A model generated the notes under the pieces. That model was given only the letters and a program-made list of their open reading frames with translations, did no database searches and had not been told where the DNA came from. Positions 31,940-42,341 of a stretch of DNA of 64,000 bases are shown here, one piece after another. Position 1 is the first letter of the stretch. Each line of letters opens with the position of its first letter. The translations under genes and the position numbers were made by a program. The DNA lies in contig JAGPNK010000009.1 in the NCBI GenBank assembly GCA_020746835.1, positions 744,001-808,000 on the forward strand, written 5' to 3'. This DNA comes from Stachybotrys elegans. Lineage: Eukaryota > Ascomycota > Sordariomycetes > Hypocreales > Stachybotryaceae.

Positions 31940-34151
31940 TCACTGAGAAACCCCAAATCCTTGCCCTGTAGTCCAGGGCATCTGAATCTCCGGAACATGC
32001 GGCTCTGGCTCTGGAGCCGCGGAACTGTGCCAGCCAGCTTCCACGGCATGGCGATACTGACGTTCCAGCCCGGTGGCCTGCACGTAGTTCACTTCGGGTG
32101 GATCTTTAACCTGCTCAAACGGGCAGAAGAGAATGCTACCTGTCTCTGAGTTCTCCTGTGCCAGCAACGGAGCGTCCATGTTTAGCTTTTCCATCAACGG
32201 AGCAACCTAAACACCTGCTTAGTATATAGTCATTGCAAAGGCACGGGTGGGTTAGCAAACCTTAGCTAGAGCCGATCTGTCAGTCCCCGAAGCATGTAAA
32301 GTCATGGCAAGCTGGACAACAAGCGAGGCAGTATAGTGATTATGCATCCCTATCGCAACCATAGAGTCTATGAGCACGGTCAACCGCTCGTCAGACTCAG
32401 GATTCTGTGTCGTAACAAAGTCTTCCAGCAAAACCGAGGCTGCCATGAACGAAGCAAACGATAAGAATGGATTGTTGAAAAGAAGATCCAAGCTTGTCAC
32501 AGAGGAAAGCACGTTGAATATGATGTGCGCGGCCGACAGGACTCTGGAGGCAATGCTTGACAGCAGGGCATTGTCTCTGGCTCGCGCTCTACCCACTCGA
32601 TGCAAGCAGATAGTGGCAACTTGCAGTAGAACGTTGACAACGACGGCATCGTGCCCAATGTTTGGCGGGCAGTACAGGCGCTGGGGCATCTGGTTCAAGG
32701 CGAGAATAAGTGAGTTATCGAGATCGGTAAAACGTTTCCAAAACATGGCTTCTTCTGTAGGATCAAAATCGCCGGACTGGGGATTGTCTGAGTTCAGCTC
32801 GGTGCATTGCTGGAAGAGGTGTACAGCCATCAGACGGTTGGCAAAAGGAGATGAGCTCCTGGCCTGAGCGCGAAGACCTTCGCGGAGAGTCATGGTGGGC
32901 TCTTCAAAGCCGGCTTGAAACGCTTCGTCTGAAGCTGGAAGGCGAGTTTGAATCTGATGATTGACAGTTAGCCAAACAGGACATAGGCAGACATGTAAAT
33001 ATTGGGTGCTAGAGGGAGATGCGCACTCGTTTCCAATCTATCAATAGAGGCCACTCGGTAGTTGCACTGGTAGAACGGTCCGCATTGAAGACAACCCAAA
33101 AGGTGCGGCGGCGCTCTTCAAGCTCGCACCAGTCGCGAGCTGGAGGGAGAGCTGTGTGAGGCGAAGCGGTTCTGAAATCGAGCTTGTCTAGACCTAGGAT
33201 CTGGGACAAGCGGACGGCTCTCGAGCAGCTCATGGCTGTACGTGAGAAGCACATATCCTGAACCTCGTATCTGGCTAAGATAGCCCAACATTGAGCATGT
33301 GCCACACTAACAAACTCTTGACCGTTGGCCTGGGGGAACACACGGTCAAGTTAGCAGGGGTATACGACACAAAGCACTTAATGCGTATGAAGAAGAGTGA
33401 TTGGACGAGAGTGTCGGGTAGACTGGAACTTACCCGCATCTCATCGGCTTCAACATAATTCCTGCTGCGGCGATAATACACTTCGCCGAGATGTTTGTAT
33501 TCGGGTGTCATGGCTGCGGCGAGAGCCCAGATGGCATACTGCAGGCACATCGGGGGCTGCCTAGCAGGTGGATTGCGTAGCGAGCTCCGATAGCGAGCCT
33601 GATGAAGCATAGGGAGCTCACAGTGAATGCGCGCAAAGTAAATATCGACCCTGCATGCACTTCAGTCAGCTAGGTGTCCGCGACGGCGGACGGTGCGGGC
33701 GGACTAGCACGCGGAGGGTCATCGTACAGCTCATCCATGAGATCCTGAGGAGGCAGTCTCTCGTAGCGGCCCGTCTGCAGCAAGGCGTCCGAGTCCGGAG
33801 GCGAGGGCGGTTGGACAGGCGCCGAGTCGGAGGAGGAGGATGAGTTGGCATTGCTCAGTTTTTGCTCCAGCTCTTCTAAATGAAGAAAGAACATTATGCA
33901 CCATGATCAGTTCTGTTCCTTTGCTACGACCCAGGGAAGGGTAACACCAAGCGGACGGCTGGCTTACTCAGTCGCAACTCCAAGTCCTTCACCTTGGGAC
34001 GGCTTGCGAGAATCTCGGGCTTCTTCCTACGGTCTGGGTAGGTGCATGTCTCGCCCGACTTGGCGCATCGAGCACAGGGTTTCGTGCGATTACATTTTAG
34101 TTTTCTGGATCGGCACTGGAAGCAAGAGAAGGACAGCTTTTCCTCCGCCAT
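31940..34151 (-). CDS. Zn2Cys6 transcription factor with fungal-specific regulatory domain
   Basis: Six exons are inferred (33968-34151, 33692-33875, 33434-33650, 33027-33329, 32261-32953, 31940-32206), totalling 615 residues with frame kept. The start is ATG 34151 (MAEEKLSFSCFQC). The binuclear zinc cluster uses Cys10, 13, 20, 26, 29 and 36 (C-x2-C-x6-C-x5-C-x2-C-x6-C), with basic residues between. A short coiled-coil linker (VKDLELRLKELEQKL) is restored by splicing exons 1 and 2. The middle-homology domain starts at VDIYFARIHCELPMLH and includes RRRTFWVVFNADR and RLPASDEAFQ. By family this is a nuclear DNA-binding activator or repressor; the targets are unknown. The second intron (41 nt, donor GTCCGC) is the least certain. 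It converges on the disrupted hydrolase locus. Confidence 0.9.
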
Positions 34152-34264
34152 GGGGATGAAATCAAGCGGCGGCGGCGGCGGTGGCGGCGATGTTGATGAA
34201 ATGGCGCGCTTGGATGTAATGAAATAAAATCGAGCGGATGGGTGGATGAAATCCTGGCCGACGA

Positions 34265-34310
34265 TGGAGGAGATGGAAATGGAAATGGAGATGGAACTGG
34301 AACTGGAAAT
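34265..34310. repeat. Degenerate GGAAAT/GGAACT hexamer repeat
   Basis: Seven or eight hexamers of the form GGARAT or GGAACT lie about 115-160 bp upstream of the Zn2Cys6 start codon, probably in its leader. Confidence 0.8.
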
Positions 34311-34752
34311 GTGAGATGCGAGATCCGAATGATCCCCTCGCCGCACCTTCTCAATGGGAGTTGCTGACAGAGCCGCTGATTGTTCCTGCCGCGCCCAATC
34401 CTACTCCCAGAGGGTACCTCGGCTGGCTCTACCAACTACTAACCTAACCTGTAGCAGGATAAATCGATAGGGAGCACCTGCCCTGACCTTGGGCTTACCT
34501 GTCTGTACTCCGTAGTGTGGCAAGAATCCCGCATGCACATCCACACCCACACCCACATTCGCTCCGACATTCTGCATTCCACGCTCCAAAGCCAACAAAG
34601 AAATACTACCCATTCAAACACCCTCCCTCTCTCCTGGATTCGGGCGAATCGTATTCAGAGCACTCAGGAGGGGGCGGGAGTGCTGAGTTGGCCCTTGCGT
34701 GGCCGTGCTGCCTACCTACCAGGACCAGGGATGGGCCGGACAGGCAACCGAG

Positions 34753-34775
34753 AAAATAAAATAAAATAAAATAAA
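34753..34775. repeat. AAAAT pentanucleotide microsatellite
   Basis: Four to five perfect units of AAAAT (TAAAA in other register) in intergenic DNA. Confidence 0.9.
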
Positions 34776-36244
34776 GGATGAGATGACAGCACACCCCGAC
34801 TAGCCAGCCGAAGGCTATCTGGCGAGATCTGAGGAAAAGAAACACGGGCAGATGGCCTCACAACTTCAGACGGAAACGCGTGGAATAGGGTCATGAATAA
34901 AAAGAAATGTAACAGACATGGGGGCTCAAGAAACACGATCCATCAACCGCACGCAGCATCATCAATGCTCAGGTTTCTGGCATAGCACGGGTCCACGGCC
35001 CGCCCATGACAGAACCACTCTCGTGGAGATGTCCTCCTGAATGGGCCACAGCCACCTGAATCAAGTCGGTCAGCGAGATGAGGGACCCCAAGCGGCCCCC
35101 CAGCGTCCCCTGCATCGGTCCTACATTTCCCCCACTGTGGTGGCCTCTTCATCTCCGTTCTCAGGCTGGCCGGGGCGACCATGGGACCATAGGGCGCGTG
35201 TTTAACCGCCCATGAAGAAGCCTACGTGCATATCAGACGAAAGGCGTCATTGGGAAACAGAGTTGACCGTCGGTACCACCATGTGGACGCGCGGCAAAGC
35301 CCGTCTTGCCACATCGAAAACGGGCATGGCGTCTCAGGCAACAGGAGAAGCCGGTTTTGAGATGGTCTCAGAACCCCTGCTGGACGCGTTTGACCTCGGA
35401 CCCCTTTTCTCGCCCACAACGCCCACGGCCCCTGCGCTCCCGCATCGGGTCTAGTATATCTCTTGTTCGCCATGAACCGATCAGGCCGATCTTAGCTTGT
35501 CTGGGCGCTTGGATTCTCCAGCACTGAGCTAAACTCCCAATTCGTCCAGGTGAGGTCAAGGCATCGTTTCGGTTGGCTTCGCTTCAACAAAGCTCCCGCA
35601 CGGAGCCTCTGTTCGAGATAGATGATGCCCTTGAGGAACGCGAGCCTCACGATGATTTGCAATTCTGGTCCGGAGGCCCAAACGACGGAATTGGAAAATG
35701 TCAAACCATCGTCGAGCTAGTGAGGCCAGGAAAGCCATCGCCAAACATCCAATCTCGCGTCAGTCCAATGGTCAAAGAACTACCTTGACGATATCAAGCA
35801 CAGCCCTTGCAATTAATGCATCTCAACTGTCAACCTCGCAGTAGGCTGAGTCCTTATTTTCGAGTGCCCCCACTGCCTGGCCCCAGGGATGTCTCAACAA
35901 GGCAATGAACTCATGAGTAATCCCGGATCCTGGCTTCCGAGCCTTTGACGTCTTCCATCCATGTCTTGAGACCTGGGCGGCGCCTCATGAAGCATCTCGT
36001 TTCTCGAACCCCCTTTTCGCCGGGCCCCCGCTTCCTGCGGCTCCTCCCTCGCCGACTAACGGCCCTGTATTCCGAGCGCAAGCAGGAGGACCATGAAGCT
36101 CCTCCGTGTCTCGACTCCGCAGTATGATCGACCCCGGGATCGCAACCCTTGTATTGGCACGGAGCTCAAACCTCAAACCTGGACGCCTGCTTCGTGACCA
36201 TGGTAACTCGTGCCCAGCCTTCACTCTCCCAGATGTTTCTTGTC

Positions 36245-36251
36245 TATATAA
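36245..36251 (+). promoter_or_regulatory. TATA box of the Asn/Gly-rich secreted-protein gene
   Basis: A canonical TATATAA lies 239 bp upstream of ATG 36490 and is followed by about 220 bp of C/T-rich DNA, the usual layout of strongly expressed fungal genes. The transcription start was not mapped. Confidence 0.55.
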
Positions 36252-36489
36252 TGGGTCACGTCTCGCCTGTCTTCGTCCCGACTTTCTCTCTCTCCCCATC
36301 CCAACAAACAACCTTCTTTTGCACTCTGCACATCTTACTCACGAGCCGGTTCTGTGAACTCTCGTTTCAATTCTCACCTTCTCTCTTTTCAATCTAACTT
36401 ACCACCGCTAGCCGGCTTTATTCCATTCGCTTCTTCAATCCTTTCTCTTTTATTCCAACTTCAACCCTCTCTCTTCTCAAACCTTCAAG

Positions 36490-37611
36490 ATGTCTGTTTC
36501 CAAGATCGTCCTTATTTCCGCCATCCTGGCTATTGTTGAGGCCCGTTTCGGCCAGGAGCAGGTCCCTGTTCAGGCTGTTCAGGACCTCGGAGCCTTCGGT
36601 AACCCTGGTGTTGCTGCTACCCTCGCCGGCAGCATCCCCTCTGCTCTTCTGGCTGCCACCAACCCCTGCGTCAAGCTTGAGATTGCCGACCAGATCGTTG
36701 CCCAGCTGGGCGACGACCAGGCCGTCATTGATGCAGCCATTGGTCTTGTCTCTGCCGAGACCAACTTCAACCCCTTCGCCGTCTCGGTTCCCTTCGTGTG
36801 CGCCGATGCCTCTCTCCCCACCACTGCCGCTCTCCGTGGTGTCATTCCCCTGGTTGACCCCGCCGTTGGTGGCTCCGATGTTGAGAACGCCAACTCGGCC
36901 ACCTCCGTCGGCTCCCCCTTCGACGCCAATGGCCTGTCCCAGGCTGAGGTTATGATTGCTCAGGGCTTCTCCAACTTCACTGCCGTCCAGTCCGATGGCA
37001 CCAGGGTTGTCCTGAACGGTCAGGATGGTGCCGGAGCCGGAGCTGGTGCCGGAGCCGGCAACAATGCCGGTAACAACAACAACGCCGGCAACGACGCTGG
37101 CAACGACAACGCCGGCAACGACGATGATGCCGCTGCCGCTCCCGCTCCCCCTGTCAACTGCGGTGGCAACAACAACGCTGGCAACGGAAACAACAACAAC
37201 AACAACAACGGCAATGACAACGCCGATGACAATGCTGATGACAACGCTGATGCTGGTAACGATGCTGGTAACAACGCTGGTGCTGGTGGCGCTTCTGACT
37301 TCGGTGTCTGCACCCCCACCATTGCCCGTGTCGGTGGTCTCAACGGCCGCCCTGCTACTGAGTTCACCTTCATTCCTCAGGACCCCCTTGTTGCCCAGGG
37401 TCAGCAGGAGGCTCTCAACCCCAACATCATCACCAACCGCATCTGCGACCAGCTCACCAACGTTTGCAACGCCAGCGAGGAGGCCAAGGCTCTCTGCAAG
37501 GACGCTCAGGCCCAGATCCTGGCTCTCGGCACCCGTGACCAGTCCACTGCCGACACCTGGAACGCTCTCCTCGGCTTCGCTGGTGCCGACTCCACCGTCG
37601 CTACTCTGTAA
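36490..37611 (+). CDS. Secreted protein with a Gly/Asn/Asp/Ala low-complexity centre; function unknown
   Basis: An intronless frame of 373 residues starts at ATG 36490. Residues 1-18 form a signal peptide (MSVSKIVLISAILAIVEA). The N-terminal domain (about 20-170) is compact with two Cys. The centre (about 175-275) is a low-complexity tract of Gly, Ala, Asn and Asp built from GAGAG, NNAGN and NADD-type units. A C-terminal domain with four Cys (about 280-373; ITNRICDQLTNVCNASEEAK) follows. Codons are extremely C-biased, so it is probably abundant. There is no C-terminal hydrophobic GPI signal. It may be a structural wall or extracellular matrix protein, but that is inference; I recall similar hypothetical secreted proteins in fungi without a known role. 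Confidence 0.88.
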   Translation: MSVSKIVLISAILAIVEARFGQEQVPVQAVQDLGAFGNPGVAATLAGSIPSALLAATNPCVKLEIADQIVAQLGDDQAVIDAAIGLVSAETNFNPFAVSVPFVCADASLPTTAALRGVIPLVDPAVGGSDVENANSATSVGSPFDANGLSQAEVMIAQGFSNFTAVQSDGTRVVLNGQDGAGAGAGAGAGNNAGNNNNAGNDAGNDNAGNDDDAAAAPAPPVNCGGNNNAGNGNNNNNNNGNDNADDNADDNADAGNDAGNNAGAGGASDFGVCTPTIARVGGLNGRPATEFTFIPQDPLVAQGQQEALNPNIITNRICDQLTNVCNASEEAKALCKDAQAQILALGTRDQSTADTWNALLGFAGADSTVATL

Positions 37612-38146
37612 GCGAGCCGTTTCGGGTTTGATGATTTACGGAAACATAAAATGGATATCTTTTGTTTGGAAGTAGCATATTTTTGGAATCATTGAGATAG
37701 GGATAGTTCAATGAACAATGTGCAGAGTCAAAAGATTGGTTGCTCCTGATGCTGTGGAGCGGGTGTTCTCTCCTTCTTTCTCCCTTTCCTTAACTAGTTA
37801 CCTAGATACCCTCTTAGGTATGACAACGAATGAGTACTAGAATCAACGCTGCTTTTCTTATCCATGACATGCAACACGCAAAAGATGATGATCTCTATCC
37901 AACGCTTTCCCATCGTACATTGAAGCACGTGCTGCAAATGAACCAAAGTTACGTTACTGACTACACGTACAATTCAGAGCCACAAGGCATGTCTGCTATC
38001 GCTGGTCTATAATTTTATTCTACATGTACAAGGATTTGTCGTACCACCTTGGTTGGCCACGACCTTTACACTCGCATCAGGACTGAATGATCCGAGGCAT
38101 AGTCTGACCAATCTGTGGTTTGAATGGGCATCTGTAACAGATTCCC
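37612..38146. other. Convergent intergenic region
   Basis: About 535 bp, comparatively AT-rich, containing the 3' ends of the neighbouring genes. No gene or array is seen. Confidence 0.65.
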
Positions 38147-40828
38147 CTATCGAATGCAGAAGTCGATCCAACTTCCAAGATAGTCAAGCCTGTTGCCTTG
38201 GGCCTCCTGCTCATAGTAGATGGCCTCAAACTCTTCATACGTGAGAAGTCCCCAGCCTCCCCGTGCTTCGGCATTCCGTTCTGCCTCTTCTAGTCGTTTC
38301 CAGCGCTGTAGCACCTCTAATGGGGGGGCCTCCTCTGTCGAGGCTGTTGACTGGTCATCCGCTTCGCTATCCAACGGCGCTACATTCGTGACCGGGTAAG
38401 ACGGGCCGAGTTCTGGCAGAGACGGATCTGCCGCATCGCTGTTGGGTCGAAACTGAGGAAGAGTGAAATCCTTAACCTCGTCGTTTTGCTTCGCTTCCGA
38501 GGCCTCGATGCTTTCGGCGCTCTCCGAGTCCTGCTTATCTTCGCCCCCGATCTCTACAGCGTTGCGTGGTGGTTGTTCCTTAATCGTGTAGCCAGTTTCA
38601 GCCAAAAGGTCTTCCAAAGACTTCTTCGACAGATCTTCTGCATCGACAAACAGTGACTCTTCTCGTGGCCTGGGGGGCTCTCCGTTAGAAAATTCGGCTT
38701 CCAGGGCATCAATGAGATGCTTGAATTTTTGCCTCTGTGCTTTGGATTCAGCAGCCTGGACCGCAAGATCCTCCGCTTGCTTGAATATAGAATCAAGCAA
38801 CTCGTTGAAGGCCTGCTGCGTGACCTGGTATAATATCTCTTTACCAGCGTCATTCTCGGCTTCTGGCCCGAGTTCTCTGCCCCACCGCCCAGCGACGAAG
38901 CCTCGTGAAGACGACGTGGATGCATTTGAACGCGTGTCAAAGCCGTCGATATCCTCCGCGGACTGAGCCTTCGAAGTTGACTGAGACTGGCCAAGCACCG
39001 GCGTGGCCAGCCCGGCAGGGCTCATGCCGTCCTGCCTGTGTGCTAGAATATCCTCATCCTCATGCCAATCCTCTGGCGCAACGCCGCCTTCTTCCTCATC
39101 AAGGTAAAAGTGCCGCCGCCTCCATCGGTCATGCAGTTGCCGGCGTGCCATATCGCGACGTCGCTTCTCCAGCGCAGGGGCCTCGGCATTTCTCCGCGCG
39201 ATGAGTTCAGCTCGTGTCTGGCTGAATGTCGGTTCTGCGCTGATTGTGTTATTGCTTGAGGGCCCGTTCTGGTCTGCGTCGTCCCCTTCCTCCTCACTGG
39301 TGTCCTCCTCTTCTGTCTCGTCCATGCCAAGAACACGAGCACCCATGATGGCCTCGGGCAGTTCTTGAAGTGTACTGGGAGGTTCCAGCAGGTTCACCAA
39401 ATGCGCACGATCAGTCTCGGTGCTGTCAACCTGGTGGACAGTTCGCCAACGAGAATCAGTCTCACTCTGTGAGATGAGTAGCTGACGGGGTTGCGACTCG
39501 GTGCGCTCCGTATCATAAGCATAGAGGCTTGTCAGCATATCCTGTCTGCTGGCCGTGTCCTTGCTATCGTCCACCACGACATCCTCAAAACCCTCAGCTA
39601 CTTCAACGCTACCATCCGGGTTGTATGTCTTTCCTTGGAAGTCGACCTCTCTATCAACATCGGGCAACGGACCGTCACGACCAAAGAGGCTGCTTAATGG
39701 TTGGCGACTGGTGACTAGCTGCTCAGCTTCAATGCTCGAGAGGAGCTCGTCTTTCAGCCCGTCGAGGATATCTTTGTGCATCTGCTTGTATAGTACATAG
39801 TATGCACGGAACATGCGTAAAAAGTCGCGCCTGCTCACGTAGCCATCATCGTCAAGATCGTAGCCCTGGAAGACTTTGCGCAGTTTGCCTGACTGCTTGC
39901 GGTACGACAGACCAATAACAAACTCGGAGAAGCCGATGAGTGAGTCGTTGTTGTCGTCGTAGAAGGAGAACATGCGGTCGTGTATAAGGTTAGGTGATGC
40001 GTGACGAGAACCTCCTGTAGGTACCAGGCAGCGCTCAAAAGTCTTACGATCCATGGCAATACACAGCTCATCAGGATCATCTCTCCATTCCGTGTTGGCC
40101 ATGTAAGTCCACTGCTCCCAGAAGGCCTCGAGCTCTGGCCTCTCGAAGCCAGTCATGGTCTGAAGCTTGGGAATCACGCTCTTGCGCAGGTTGCTGCGCT
40201 GCGAATCCGGGTCCCCAGTGTACCACACGGGCTGCATTTGCCGAGCGCCAAAGGGAGGTGCTGGGACGCGGATTTTGTAGAAGATGTGTGTCTTGATATG
40301 CATACCCTGCGCTTCACAGTTCTCGCAGAGGTCGAAATCAGCACAGTTGGCGCAGCGGTAGCGGATGCCACGGATAGGGATGACGCCGCACGAGTTGCAT
40401 TGACACCCCCGATGGACACAGCCGTTGCGCCTTGCATTGTCTTCGGACACCCGGAAGAGGAGAGAAACGATGTTATGGCCAGCTCTTTGGTTGCTCGGTA
40501 TCGAGCCTGGCTCGTTCCACCATTCCTCGTTCCCACTGTCATCGATCGCAATCTGATTGTCGGCAGGCGGGCCGGAGTTGATGTCGAGGTTCTCGTCGCC
40601 GGGAACGGAGGAGGAGGAAGTCGACGAGGCAGTGCCGCGCCTTCGATGACGAGCCCGTCGGACGGCATTGCTGCGATGCAGACCGCCGGCGACGAGGTCG
40701 GGTGTTGGGGGCCCTAGCCGACTCTGGTAGGCGAGGCAGCCGATCGAAATGGCAGCAATGGCCGAGACAAGAGCCACGGCAATGCGCGGCCGGGTCAGCG
40801 ACTCGACTGAGGGTGTCGGAGACCACAT
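38147..40828 (-). CDS. Membrane-anchored ZZ zinc-finger and EF-hand protein
   Basis: An intronless 893-residue frame starts at ATG 40828. One hydrophobic helix lies near residues 16-34 (IAVALVSAIAAISIGCLAY). A ZZ-type zinc finger spans about 138-185 (CQCNSCGVIPIRGIRYRCANC, then FDLCENC and HIKTH). Two EF-hand loops follow near 285-345: DDNNDSLIGFSEF and DLDDDGYVSRRDF, both with calcium-ligand residues in place. The rest is acidic and disordered with helical segments (about 660-720). By family the ZZ finger binds proteins or N-terminal histone-like peptides, and the EF hands bind calcium. The combination with an N-terminal anchor suggests a calcium-responsive adaptor on an organelle membrane; which membrane is unknown. 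Confidence 0.88.
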   Translation of the reverse strand: MWSPTPSVESLTRPRIAVALVSAIAAISIGCLAYQSRLGPPTPDLVAGGLHRSNAVRRARHRRRGTASSTSSSSVPGDENLDINSGPPADNQIAIDDSGNEEWWNEPGSIPSNQRAGHNIVSLLFRVSEDNARRNGCVHRGCQCNSCGVIPIRGIRYRCANCADFDLCENCEAQGMHIKTHIFYKIRVPAPPFGARQMQPVWYTGDPDSQRSNLRKSVIPKLQTMTGFERPELEAFWEQWTYMANTEWRDDPDELCIAMDRKTFERCLVPTGGSRHASPNLIHDRMFSFYDDNNDSLIGFSEFVIGLSYRKQSGKLRKVFQGYDLDDDGYVSRRDFLRMFRAYYVLYKQMHKDILDGLKDELLSSIEAEQLVTSRQPLSSLFGRDGPLPDVDREVDFQGKTYNPDGSVEVAEGFEDVVVDDSKDTASRQDMLTSLYAYDTERTESQPRQLLISQSETDSRWRTVHQVDSTETDRAHLVNLLEPPSTLQELPEAIMGARVLGMDETEEEDTSEEEGDDADQNGPSSNNTISAEPTFSQTRAELIARRNAEAPALEKRRRDMARRQLHDRWRRRHFYLDEEEGGVAPEDWHEDEDILAHRQDGMSPAGLATPVLGQSQSTSKAQSAEDIDGFDTRSNASTSSSRGFVAGRWGRELGPEAENDAGKEILYQVTQQAFNELLDSIFKQAEDLAVQAAESKAQRQKFKHLIDALEAEFSNGEPPRPREESLFVDAEDLSKKSLEDLLAETGYTIKEQPPRNAVEIGGEDKQDSESAESIEASEAKQNDEVKDFTLPQFRPNSDAADPSLPELGPSYPVTNVAPLDSEADDQSTASTEEAPPLEVLQRWKRLEEAERNAEARGGWGLLTYEEFEAIYYEQEAQGNRLDYLGSWIDFCIR

Positions 40829-41391
40829 GGCTGCCCAAGTTCAGCGCATGGCGAGCAAATCCAGCACAGGGAGGTTGGTTGTTGGTCGGGCGCGCGCGGA
40901 GCGAGTTCGCGTAAAGTTGCAACGGGATTCTTATACTGCTTTGAGTCTGCAGGACAGTGCAAACAGAGTATAAACAGGCTGTCGTGGGTGTGGCGGTTAA
41001 TGTTTAGGGAACCCGAGAACTCAACGCAGTCGTGAGTGCATTCGCATTTTCCTTCTGCTGCAGCAACAACAAGGCCAACCTGATGCACTTTCCACGATTC
41101 TTACGGAAAGCACCCTGCCGTCACCGTGACCTTCCCCAAATCCCAGAAGCAGCTAGAACCGTTACTAAGTAAGGTGGCCCTTGCGGCTGTCGGGCCATCC
41201 AGTAAGGTGAGGATCAGTACCTCCTGTGGGTCCCCGCAAACTGTGACGGGAGGAAAGCTGCAGAGCTCAGCACAGATGCTAGTCATAGATCCGCCGGCTC
41301 GGAAATTCCCAATCCAACCCGCAGTTCGAGAAACAGCCCATTTCTGCCAACATCAACACCACCGCCACCACGACTTCGCCCGTTATTGAAA
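40829..41391. promoter_or_regulatory. Bidirectional promoter region, ZZ/EF-hand gene and RCF1
   Basis: 563 bp separate two divergent start codons. No TATA box is evident. A GTCACCGTGAC inverted repeat lies near 41119-41129. Nothing in it looks coding. Confidence 0.5.
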
Positions 41392-42192
41392 ATGGCCGAC
41401 AGAGAACCCCCCCAGATGCCCGGAAGGCTCCCGTCATCCTTTGATGAGAACGAGTACGCTTGGTCCCTCCGCATGTGATGCCCGCATCCTTCTCACGCGA
41501 CAATGTAGCGATTTCTACAATGAAAAGCCTATGCAGAAGGTCTTTCGCAAGCTCAAGGAAGAGCCGCTAGTCCCCCTCGGTATGCCGACGATTGCTCAAT
41601 CTCGCAGCCCAATTTGCGCTAACCGGGCTCTGTCCTAGGCATTGGTCTTACTGTCTTCGCCTTCGTCAATGCCTACCGAGCCCTCCGCCGGGGCGATTCC
41701 CAACAGGCGAACCGCATGTTCCGCGCCCGCGTTGCCGCCCAGGGATTCACCGTCATCGCCATGGTCGCCGGAAGCATGTACTACAACAAGGACCGCGAGA
41801 AGAGCAAGGAGCTGCGCAAGCTCCAGGAGCAGAAGGACAACGAGGAGAAGCGCCAGAAATGGATCCGCGAGCTCGAAGCCCGAGACGAGGAGGAGAAGGC
41901 CATGAGGGAAAGGCTGCAGGCCAGGTTCCAGAAGGCCAACGAGGCTGCCGCCCAAGCCGAAGCCGAGGCCAAGGCACCCGAATCCTCCGGCGGCATCCTG
42001 AGCAGGATGGGCTTGTGGCCGAAGTCAGAGGCCAAGCCGGCAGAGGAGACCAAGCCGGCGGAGCCCACGACGAAGAAAACCAAGAGCGAGAACCTAGGGG
42101 CGATTGGCGAAGCGCTGGCGTCGCAGGGTTCGCAAAAGGACGCACCAAGAAGGAGCCGTTTCGATTTCTCAAAGAAAGACTCCGACAATTAA
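41392..42192 (+). CDS. RCF1: Respiratory supercomplex factor 1 (HIG1 domain)
   Basis: Three exons (41392-41453, 41509-41579, 41639-42192) give 228 residues. Joined exons read SSFDENDDFYNEKPMQKVFR, then KEEPLVPLGIGLTVFAFVNA, the characteristic HIG1 start. Two membrane helices span about 45-62 and 80-97, separated by a loop with RxRxxxQ (RARVAAQ). A long Lys/Glu-rich coiled coil follows, then an Ala/Lys/Glu-rich tail. By family Rcf1 sits in the inner mitochondrial membrane, associates with complexes III and IV, and helps cytochrome c oxidase assembly. Length and tail match filamentous-fungal AIM31/RCF1 proteins. Confidence 0.94.
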
Positions 42193-42341
42193 GCTAGAGC
42201 CAGGGCATTTAGACTGTTGTGAATAGGGTCGATTTGCCCTGAGGAATGTATATCAAAAATGTACAATAGTTATGATTATCTCAACGCCGTTTCCCAAGCC
42301 ACTTACATGCATTTTGATTAGGTTGGTGGTAGTACGGCTTG

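Larger units (their letters stand above)
34152..36489. other. 2.3-kb divergent intergenic region
   Basis: The interval separates the Zn2Cys6 gene (-) from a highly expressed-looking secreted-protein gene (+). Short frames of 60-80 codons exist but show no family motif. Features seen are a GGAAAT/GGAACT hexamer stretch (34265-34310), an AAAAT array (34753-34775), and a TATA box with a pyrimidine-rich leader before 36490. Confidence 0.6.

Noticed and set aside
35212..35454. 80-codon frame upstream of the secreted-protein gene
   Set aside because: No motif, no bias and no support from flanking splice sites.
37025..37675. Thr-rich frame overlapping the secreted-protein gene
   Set aside because: A shadow in another frame of the Gly/Asn repeat. 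The signal peptide, Cys pattern and C-ending codons belong to the 36490 frame.
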